Of a stretch of DNA of 48,243 nt, positions 42,629 to 48,243 are shown one piece after another (position 1 is the first letter of the stretch; each line of letters starts with the position of its first letter). The translations under genes were made by a program, and so were the position numbers. Source of the stretch: an uncultured Prevotella sp. (lineage in GTDB: Bacteria; Bacteroidota; Bacteroidia; Bacteroidales; Bacteroidaceae); NCBI GenBank assembly GCA_900315035.1, contig OMXO01000010.1, positions 1 to 48,243 of the forward strand, written 5' to 3'. A model generated the notes under the pieces. It made no database searches. It was not told the origin of the DNA and saw nothing but the letters and a program-made list of their open reading frames with translations.

Positions 42629-43741
42629 TTATCTTACTTGTCGGTGCCCACGGGTATAGACGCCTTGTGCTGTGATCTTGCCATTGCGGTCTTTCTCCAC
42701 GAACTTGCCGTCTCTCACATCGTCGGCATAGATGCCTTCAAAGCGGTGGCCGTCCTTGTCCTCCTCGATAGCTGGTCCGTTACGCTTCCCGTTCCTGAAG
42801 ATGCCCTTGAACTTCGATCCGTCGGCAAAGCGGGCGATACATTCACCATGTGGCTGACCGTTCAGGAAATTGCCTTCTACGGTGTCACCATTCTTCTTCG
42901 ACAGCTTGCCCCTACCGTTCTGACGGTCCGACTTCCACTGGCCTACATAGGTGTCACCTGTACTCCATACGAAGGTGCCCTGTCCGTGCTTGTCACCATT
43001 GAGGAACTGCCCGGAATACTTGTCGCCATTGGCATATTTGAAGATACCTGTGCCCGTACGTTCTCCGTGAGAGTAGTCGCCCTCATAGATGTCGCCATTC
43101 TGGAACTTATAGATTCCCCGGCCATTCATCTCGTCGTCCTCCCACTGACCGATATACACGTCACCATCGGCATACTTAAACGTACCCTTGCCCGAGCGCA
43201 TATTGTCTTTCCACTCACCGTCATAGACCGAGCCATCGCCCCAGTCGAACAGACCTTTGCCGTTACGTTTGTCGTTCAACCATTCGCCTCTGTAGAAGGC
43301 ACCTGTGGAAAACAAGTACAGGCCTTTGCCCGAACGCTTGTCCTGCTTCCACTCACCATCATACTTGTCGCCATTGAAATAGTACATCACACCATGACCG
43401 TGCTGATAGTCTCGGAACCACAACCCGTCATACCGGTTATTGTTGGCGAAGAAATAGACACCCTGTCCGTGCTGCTGATCCTGAAACCATTCACCCTCAT
43501 AGCGTTCACCGTCAGCGAAGGTATAGATACCAAAGCCCTGACGCTTACCCTTCTCATACGCCCCTTCATAGAGGTTACCGTTCTTATAAATCGTCCGGCC
43601 TTTACCATGGGGCTTGCCAGATACCAGTTCACCGCTGTATTCCCCTCCGTCTTTGGTCTTGGCAGAGCCAAGCGTCACTTTTTGAGCATCAGCTGTCAGA
43701 GGGAGCAACAGCATGATGACTGAAAATATATAGGTCTTCAT
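42629..43741 (-). CDS. Exported MORN-repeat protein
   Basis: 370 residues. Signal peptide MKTYIFSVIMLLLPLTADAQ. Residues about 35-356 are 14 consecutive 23-residue MORN repeats of the form YxGEWxxDxxxGxGxYxFxxGxx, for example YEGEWFQDQQHGQGVYFFAN. MORN repeats form an extended beta sheet used in lipid or protein contacts and, in bacteria, often in envelope-associated or toxin-antidote settings. No catalytic residues are seen. The codon periodicity leaves an open antisense frame across the gene, which is not a gene. First gene of the yhcH-glgB cluster with a good promoter. Confidence 0.85.
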   Translation of the reverse strand: MKTYIFSVIMLLLPLTADAQKVTLGSAKTKDGGEYSGELVSGKPHGKGRTIYKNGNLYEGAYEKGKRQGFGIYTFADGERYEGEWFQDQQHGQGVYFFANNNRYDGLWFRDYQHGHGVMYYFNGDKYDGEWKQDKRSGKGLYLFSTGAFYRGEWLNDKRNGKGLFDWGDGSVYDGEWKDNMRSGKGTFKYADGDVYIGQWEDDEMNGRGIYKFQNGDIYEGDYSHGERTGTGIFKYANGDKYSGQFLNGDKHGQGTFVWSTGDTYVGQWKSDRQNGRGKLSKKNGDTVEGNFLNGQPHGECIARFADGSKFKGIFRNGKRNGPAIEEDKDGHRFEGIYADDVRDGKFVEKDRNGKITAQGVYTRGHRQVR

Positions 43742-43768
43742 CGATCAGAATCTTGTTTCAATTACACT

Positions 43769-43801
43769 GCAAATGTACACAAAATCCATGAGACCACCAA
43801 A
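43769..43801 (-). promoter_or_regulatory. Promoter of the MORN-yhcH-glgB cluster
   Basis: On the minus strand TACATTTGC (43777 down to 43769) with TTTG (43801 down to 43798), 20 nt apart; the leader to the ATG at 43741 is about 25 nt. Confidence 0.75.
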
Positions 43802-43850
43802 CGCTTGTACATTATTTAACTGAAAAGGCTGTTTTCTTGTCTTTTTTTAT

Positions 43851-43859
43851 TACCTTTGC
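43851..43859 (+). promoter_or_regulatory. -7 promoter element for kdsB
   Basis: TACCTTTGC at 43851-43859, only 7 nt before the ATG at 43867, so the transcript has almost no leader. Confidence 0.7.
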
Positions 43860-43866
43860 ACCCAGT

Positions 43867-44613
43867 ATGAAGTTTATTGCAGTTATTCCCGCCCGGTATG
43901 CCTCAACGCGCTTTCCGGGCAAGCCACTGGCCATGCTGGGTGGCAAACCAGTGATTCAGAGAGTATATGAACAGGTGATGAGTGTGCTCGGTGAAGCCTA
44001 TGTGGCCACCGACGACGAGCGTATCTTCCAGACTGTAGAGTCGTTTGGCGGACGTGCCGTGATGACGCGCAGTGACCACAAGAGTGGTACCGACCGTATC
44101 CAGGAAGCTGTCACGAAGATCGGTACCGATGCCGATGTCATCATCAATGTACAGGGCGATGAGCCTTTCATCCAGGCCTCACAGATAGAGACGCTGATGC
44201 ACCTCTTCGACGACCCATCGACACAGATTGGCACCTTGGGCAAACCTTTCGAGAGCATCGAGGCGACAGAGAATCCCAACTCGCCCAAGATTGTGACCGA
44301 CGTACGGGGCTTCGCCCTCTACTTCAGTCGCAGCGTCATACCTTTTATAAGAGGTAAGGAGCGCACCGACTGGTTTGGCGCCTACCCCTTCCTCAAGCAT
44401 CTGGGCGTCTATGCCTATCGGCGCGAAGTGCTGGACGAGGTGACTCGTCTGCCCCAGAGCAGTCTGGAACAGGCCGAGAGTCTCGAACAACTGCGCTGGC
44501 TCCAGAATGGTTATCGTATCCGTGTCGGTCTCACCAATGTCGAGACGGTTGGTATCGATACCCCCGATGATCTTGTTCGTGCCGAACAGTTCCTCGCAGC
44601 CAGTCAGGCATAG
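43867..44613 (+). CDS. kdsB: 3-deoxy-manno-octulosonate cytidylyltransferase (CMP-KDO synthetase)
   Basis: Activates KDO with CTP for LPS inner-core synthesis, in the cytosol. 248 residues from ATG 43867, the same length as the E. coli enzyme. The start is fixed by the family N-terminus MKFIAVIPARYASTRFPGKP and by the -7 element immediately upstream, which rules out an in-frame GTC/ATG-extended frame beginning at 43837. Motifs: PARYASTRFPGKPL (CTP phosphates), DHKSGTDRIQEA, VINVQGDEPF (metal-binding Asp), HLGVYAYRREVL, and SLEQAESLEQLRWL. Convergent with the SGNH hydrolase, 5 nt apart. Confidence 0.95.
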   Translation: MKFIAVIPARYASTRFPGKPLAMLGGKPVIQRVYEQVMSVLGEAYVATDDERIFQTVESFGGRAVMTRSDHKSGTDRIQEAVTKIGTDADVIINVQGDEPFIQASQIETLMHLFDDPSTQIGTLGKPFESIEATENPNSPKIVTDVRGFALYFSRSVIPFIRGKERTDWFGAYPFLKHLGVYAYRREVLDEVTRLPQSSLEQAESLEQLRWLQNGYRIRVGLTNVETVGIDTPDDLVRAEQFLAASQA

Positions 44614-44618
44614 CGTCG

Positions 44619-45767
44619 TTAAAAATGTTCTTCGTGGTCATAGCGCGGCATGTGGCGTATCAGTTTGTGCGCTGCAGCCTGTGCCATGACCTCATAGGCC
44701 CGCTCACTGGGGTGCAGATGGTCGCCACTGTCAAACCCTTCTGCAAAGGCCTTGGGATTCGTCGTACTGCGCACGGCAGCATCGAAGTCTATGCATCCGT
44801 CAAAGATAGGCGATGTGCGTAGCCACTCGTTAAACTGCTGTCGCATGGCATCGCGCTTCTCGTTGTAGGTGCGCCAGCCAAAGATAGGCAGCAGCGTACC
44901 GCTCCACACCTTCAGTCCCATCGCCTTGGCGGGCTTCACATAGATCTCCTCTACGCCCTGTTCCATCTCTTCCACTGTGGGCAGATCGCTCCACGGACGG
45001 AAGGGGTTCACATCTGCCCCCACAGGGTGGATGATGTCGTTGATACCATGCTGGATAATGACATCCGTAGCACCCGCCACCTTCATCTCAATGGGGAATC
45101 GTGTAGCCCCCTTCAGACCGTAGGCCTGATAGGTTATACAGTCATACTGGCGCAGGATGCGCGTTCCACTGACGGCACGACGTATCACTGCCACATGCGA
45201 TCCGAAAGCCAGTTGCGCCATATAGTCGGGCCACGACTGGGCTGTGATGGAGTCGCCATAGCACACCACAGCACGGTTGTTCGCCGATGTCAGCACATCG
45301 ATTGTATTCAGGAAATAGAACCAGTTCGTGTTACGGGTCAGGTCGAGGGGCAGGTCGTCGGCCTCGGCATAGTCACCATAGGTATAATAGCCTTTGGAGA
45401 GCGGTCCTGTAATAAGCGTCCCACTGTTCATCTGAGTGAATCCTGCCATATACATGCTCACCTCGATGGTATCGCCACGATTCACGGTATAACTGATGGC
45501 ATCGCTCTCTGTCTCTGTGCCAGGCATCAGCGTCACACCGGTCTTACCCTCAAAGGTGATGGGCGTATGCCCTACCAGTACCTTGTCGAGCGTCACTGGT
45601 TCGGTACCTGTGAGATTGGAGAAACGGAAGCGGAGCATCGTCCCGCTGAAACACATTCTGACGGGATAGCGCAGCGTGAGGTCTTTGGCATAGATGGCCT
45701 CACGACGGTTGGTAATCGAGGTGGCATTGCCCCAACAGGCCACCCATTTCATGTCTGTAGTATTCAT
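44619..45767 (-). CDS. SGNH/GDSL hydrolase family protein
   Basis: 382 residues. The N-terminal about 150 residues are a beta-rich domain of unknown role, and from about residue 165 the SGNH esterase fold follows: nucleophile Ser in VVCYGDSITAQSW, HGINDIIHP as block III (Gly, Asn), and the catalytic Asp/His in DSGDHLHPSERAYEVMA. Likely deacetylates or de-esterifies a glycan; the family is common in Bacteroidetes polysaccharide use, but no PUL marker (SusC/D) is in this window. No signal peptide is evident, so it may act in the cytosol. It has its own promoter and a 50-nt leader with a GC-rich hairpin. Confidence 0.88.
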   Translation of the reverse strand: MNTTDMKWVACWGNATSITNRREAIYAKDLTLRYPVRMCFSGTMLRFRFSNLTGTEPVTLDKVLVGHTPITFEGKTGVTLMPGTETESDAISYTVNRGDTIEVSMYMAGFTQMNSGTLITGPLSKGYYTYGDYAEADDLPLDLTRNTNWFYFLNTIDVLTSANNRAVVCYGDSITAQSWPDYMAQLAFGSHVAVIRRAVSGTRILRQYDCITYQAYGLKGATRFPIEMKVAGATDVIIQHGINDIIHPVGADVNPFRPWSDLPTVEEMEQGVEEIYVKPAKAMGLKVWSGTLLPIFGWRTYNEKRDAMRQQFNEWLRTSPIFDGCIDFDAAVRSTTNPKAFAEGFDSGDHLHPSERAYEVMAQAAAHKLIRHMPRYDHEEHF

Positions 45768-45786
45768 TTTTTACTTGCAACTATAT

Positions 45787-45856
45787 GCGACGAAAAACAT
45801 TGCCTAACGTCGCAAATTCTACGACAAAGATACTAAAATAATGCTGAACCACCAAA
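45787..45856 (-). promoter_or_regulatory. Promoter and 5' leader hairpin of the SGNH hydrolase gene
   Basis: On the minus strand TATCTTTG (45832 down to 45825) with TTTG (45856 down to 45853), 20 nt apart. The leader contains a perfect stem GCGACG / CGTCGC (45787-45792 with 45808-45813) enclosing a 15-nt loop. Confidence 0.65.
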
Positions 45857-46244
45857 TAAATACGCAAAATTTATAACTACTCATGACATTACGCTCGTTT
45901 TGCACGTTTTTCTTGCAGAATGCGTTTGTTTTTAATATAAATTAAGGCAAAAACCATATCCAGTTACCAAATTCTTGTTTCGATTAAAAGAAAAACGGAT
46001 GGATTTCAATGCCTGAGGTTTAAGGTTTAAGTTTAGATATTCTTATATATAATAAGGTATAGTAAACTCAAATCAGGAGATTGAAGGTTTTATGTTTAAG
46101 TTTAGGGAGGCATGTATATATACATGGGTAAACGTAAACCTAAACTTTGCAGAATGTCACATTTTGAGATAACTGCGGATAATTCAAAAGGAAACTCATC
46201 GAAATACAAAAAAACTGCAAATCGACGAGTTATCATTGTCCTTT
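45857..46244. other. Intergenic region with period-7 repeats and nested palindromes
   Basis: No reading frame is supported. From 45857 to 46016 I see only A/T-rich sequence. The part 46017-46148 holds the repeat block described separately, and 46193-46231 holds a hairpin, AACTCATCGA paired with TCGACGAGTT (one G-U pair) around a 19-nt loop, just after the end of the NTF2-like gene; on the minus strand its loop carries a TTTTTTT run. Confidence 0.6.
46017..46148. repeat. Direct and inverted heptanucleotide (GGTTTAA-type) repeats with a central palindrome
   Basis: Units GGTTTAA (46017), GGTTTAA (46024), GTTTAGA (46031); then AAGGTTT (46084), TATGTTT (46091), AAGTTTA (46098); then, inverted, GTAAACG (46128), TAAACCT (46135), AAACTTT (46142). 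AAGTTTAGG (46098-46106) pairs perfectly with CCTAAACTT (46139-46147) around the perfect 16-nt palindrome CATGTATATATACATG (46111-46126). Confidence 0.7.
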
Positions 46245-46745
46245 TCAATATGTCGAAGCACGTGCAGATGTAAAATACCACCTGCCTTCTTCCTTGGAAA
46301 GGTTGAAATGAAGCTGCAACCTCCAGATGTGACGTCTGCCTCCGAAAACAGCTGCTGTTACACGACTGCGACCTGTCAGGGTGGCATGATTGCCGTTGAC
46401 TTTGATTTCCATCTGTTCATGCTCGGCAGAATAATAATTCAGCGTACCACCTGCAATAGCCCTAATGTACTCTTGCTTTGACTGATGCATCCCAGTCATG
46501 TGGGTCAGCACAAAATCATCGGCATGGATATGGTTTAGTGTCAGCGTGTCCTTAGCCATCATAGCCTTGTACATTACTCGGTAGAGGGCTTCTATTTGAC
46601 TTTTGTCTTCTTTCTCCTTGCAAGGCATAGTACAAGCAAGCTTGCCCTCTGCTCTTGCTTCGTTCGTCAGTTGTTCGTTGTCCGTCTTTGCTTGCATGAT
46701 TATTGCCGTCATTCCAAGAAACAGTATCGTAATAAGGCGGTTCAT
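46245..46745 (-). CDS. Exported NTF2-like (SnoaL/DUF4440-type) protein
   Basis: 166 residues. Signal peptide MNRLITILFLGMTAIIMQAK. The mature part has the cone-fold pattern of the NTF2-like superfamily: IEALYRVMYKAMMAKDTLTLNHIHADDFVLTHMTG split over residues about 50-85, then MEIKVNGNHATLTGRSRVT and WRLQLHFNLSKEEGRWYF. Members are small-molecule binding proteins or isomerases; the ligand is unknown. Its ATG overlaps the SDR stop as TAATG, so it is translationally coupled to the SDR. Confidence 0.8.
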   Translation of the reverse strand: MNRLITILFLGMTAIIMQAKTDNEQLTNEARAEGKLACTMPCKEKEDKSQIEALYRVMYKAMMAKDTLTLNHIHADDFVLTHMTGMHQSKQEYIRAIAGGTLNYYSAEHEQMEIKVNGNHATLTGRSRVTAAVFGGRRHIWRLQLHFNLSKEEGRWYFTSARASTY

Positions 46746-47557
46746 TAATGTGTAACCTTGAGATACTGTAAGTCACCATACCAGTAGGAAGCTGTGCAGC
46801 CACCATCAATCAGAAAGTCGGCACCGCTGATGAAACGGCCACGGGAGGACATCAGGAACTCAGCCATATCACCCACTTCGTCGGGTGTTCCGGCTCGACG
46901 CGCTGGCATGCCATCTATCATCTTGAGATAGCCTTCCTTGCGGGGGCCATGCAGTTCATCGTTTGCCAATGGCGTAATGATGATACCTGGTGAGATTGAG
47001 TTAATGGTAGCACCGCGACGGCCCCAGCGGGTAGCCTCGTACATCACGCGGAGCACATTGCAACGCTTGGAATATTGATAGGCTTTCAGCGTGTCGTTGA
47101 TTTCCTTTAGGAATGGTAAATCTAACAGTTCATTCACGGGAGTTGTTGCCAATGCTTCGTTTTGCTCCTGTGGCAAAGCAGGAAGACGATGACCGCTTTG
47201 CGATGAGATAATCACACCAGAGCCACCCTCTGCAATCACCTTGCCGAACTCTTCCAACAGAACACTTGTTCCGTAGAGGTCAACGCGAAGAATTTCTGCT
47301 ACGGGAGCCTGTGAGGGCGATACACCAGCAGCATTCACAACATTAGTCACGTCTCCCTTGTTGGTGGCAAACTCCACCAACTTCAGGATGTCCTCTTTTG
47401 AACCAAGGTCGCATTGGATAATTGAGCATTCAAAACCTGCATCTTCAAGCGTCTTTGCAGCCCGTTTCGCATTCTCCTCACTATAATCTGCCAACACGAT
47501 GTGCTTACCAGCCGACACACGACGGATGATGGCTTGTCCGATGCTGCCAGCACCCAC
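46745..47557 (-). CDS. SDR family NAD(P)-dependent oxidoreductase, start disturbed
   Basis: 270 residues from a GTG at 47557. Classical short-chain dehydrogenase: cofactor loop VGAGSIGQAI, VLADYSEENAK, NAAGVSPSQAP, the active-site Ser in VIISSQSGHRLP, YxxxK as YQYSKRCNVL, and SPGIIITPLA with SGADFLIDGGCTASYWYGDL at the end. In family members the N-terminus is longer, for example M plus several residues before VSVLVGAG. Here VSVL is still encoded (47558-47569) but is preceded immediately by TAA, which is also the stop of the broken AKR. The GTG start lies inside the first beta strand, so the protein may lack part of the strand. Substrate unknown. Confidence 0.8.
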   Translation of the reverse strand: MGAGSIGQAIIRRVSAGKHIVLADYSEENAKRAAKTLEDAGFECSIIQCDLGSKEDILKLVEFATNKGDVTNVVNAAGVSPSQAPVAEILRVDLYGTSVLLEEFGKVIAEGGSGVIISSQSGHRLPALPQEQNEALATTPVNELLDLPFLKEINDTLKAYQYSKRCNVLRVMYEATRWGRRGATINSISPGIIITPLANDELHGPRKEGYLKMIDGMPARRAGTPDEVGDMAEFLMSSRGRFISGADFLIDGGCTASYWYGDLQYLKVTH

Positions 47558-47569
47558 TAATACTGATAC

Positions 47570-48243
47570 TTACTGTGGGTCGCCGAAATCTCTGGTACCA
47601 GCGTCATGCTGGTTCATCTTGGCAATCTGAGCCATATCATCGTCACTCAGCGAGAAGTCAAAGATGTCGATATTCTGCACCATGCGCTCCTTATGGCTCG
47701 ACTTAGGAATAGCCACGATGCCACGCTGGGTGAGCCAACGGAGAGCGACCTGAGCGGCAGTCTTATTATACTTGGCACCAATAGTAGTCAGCAGTTCGTT
47801 CTTCACAATGCCGTCTGTTCCTTGTCCACCGAGTGGATACCATGCCATCATCTTGGTGCCAAACTCGCCAAGAATCGGCTCAATTCCAGTCTGCTGAGAA
47901 AGCGTGTTGCACTCCAGCTGGTTCACCATAGGCTTCAGCTCTACATAGTGGGCAAAGTCGAAGAAACGGCCTGCCTGGAAGTTGCTCACACCGATGGCAC
48001 GCACCTTGCCTGCACGATAAGCCTTCTCCTGTGCCGAACACGTCGCCATAGGCCTGATGGATGAGTAACAAATCAATGTACTCCGTCTGCAACTTACGCA
48101 GACTCTCATCGATGCTCTTAGCAGCCTGTTCTTCACCAGCATTTGATATCCAGACCTTTGTTACAAGGAACAAATCTTCGCGCTTGATGCCACTCTTGCG
48201 CCAGGCATTGCCAACGCCCTCCTCATTCTGGTAGGCCTGTGCC
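47570..48243 (-). pseudogene. Aldo/keto reductase, frameshifted and truncated by the window edge
   Basis: The N-terminal part (48243 to about 48037) is in one frame: AQAYQNEEGVGNAWRKSG, LFLVTKVWISNAG (Lys of the active site), SLRKLQTEYIDLLLIHQAYG (catalytic His region). The rest is in another frame: AQEKAYRAGKVRAIGVSNFQ, MVNQLECNTLSQQ, AWYPLGGQG, ALRWLTQRGIVAIPKSS. The join is near 48030-48040 (GDVFG to AQEKAYR); family members have about three more codons there, so I infer a small deletion of a length not divisible by three. It then runs into a TAA that is in frame with the downstream SDR. Sequencing error is an alternative. Confidence 0.82.

Noticed and set aside
42638-43723. 361-residue plus-strand open frame
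   Set aside because: It lies wholly antisense to the MORN gene. The 69-nt repeat period keeps this frame open, and its product has no recognisable domain.
46017-46148. Telomere-like TTTAGGG repeat
   Set aside because: Only one TTTAGGG-like unit; the array is degenerate and internal to a chromosome segment.
45857-46244. Small gene or tRNA in the largest spacer
   Set aside because: Stop codons in all frames at short intervals and no cloverleaf or conserved T-loop sequence seen.

Overview
The window looks like a chromosomal segment of a gut-type Bacteroidales, most likely Prevotellaceae. The reasons are the promoters, which carry the Bacteroidetes -7 element TAnnTTTG(C) and often a TTTG about 20 nt upstream; weak Shine-Dalgarno sites; and several families I know mainly from Bacteroidetes (smalltalk protein, HU-like tailed protein, DUF3256, DUF4296, DUF4494, a ThrA fusion with an ApgM-type third threonine gene). 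There is no prophage, insertion sequence, CRISPR array, rRNA or tRNA that I can support. Most of it is housekeeping sequence.

Layout. 1-900: 3' part of an HU-like DNA-binding protein, a nested palindrome and a 33-residue smalltalk protein. 1008-6536: threonine operon thrA / four-helix-bundle gene / apgM / thrC. This stretch is full of short A/T-rich repeats and heptanucleotide repeats, some inserted in frame inside enzymes, and thrA has an N-terminal frameshift. 6643-8091: dcuB. 8172-13627 (minus): pyk, ettA, an L,D-transpeptidase lipoprotein, deoD. 13809-19514 (plus): hup, a 29-residue ribosomal-like peptide, rng, a membrane glycosyltransferase, a soluble hybrid histidine kinase and a membrane-anchored EEP-fold hydrolase. 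19751-29237 (minus): a tightly packed eight-gene operon ileS, dksA-like, lspA, DUF4296 lipoprotein, nucleoside MFS, rsmE, paaK-like ligase, DUF3256. 29369-30190 (plus): flavodoxin/ferredoxin protein. 30165-32680 (minus): membrane pseudokinase, DUF4494, YggS. 32856-38760 (plus): aminotransferase, LolC/E-like permease, and two tandem acyl-CoA ligases behind a promoter surrounded by TGCACA half-sites. 38805-43741 (minus): secreted MORN protein, YhcH, GlgB with a histone-H1-like tail, multi-TM protein. 43867-44613: kdsB. 44619-48243 (minus): SGNH hydrolase, a 480-bp repeat-bearing spacer, an NTF2-like secreted protein, an SDR and a broken aldo/keto reductase.

How genes work together. ThrA makes homoserine from aspartate in two steps (with Asd elsewhere), the ApgM-like protein is the candidate homoserine kinase, and ThrC finishes threonine. 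LspA sits beside one of the lipoprotein genes whose products it would process. DeoD and the NupG-like permease both serve nucleoside salvage. KdsB feeds LPS synthesis and GlgB feeds glycogen.

The most unusual signals are: the same short repeats between and inside threonine genes; the four-helix-bundle gene flanked by inverted copies of one of them; a membrane pseudokinase without catalytic motifs; a dyad-rich promoter before the acyl-CoA ligase pair; and gene damage at thrA and at the AKR/SDR locus.
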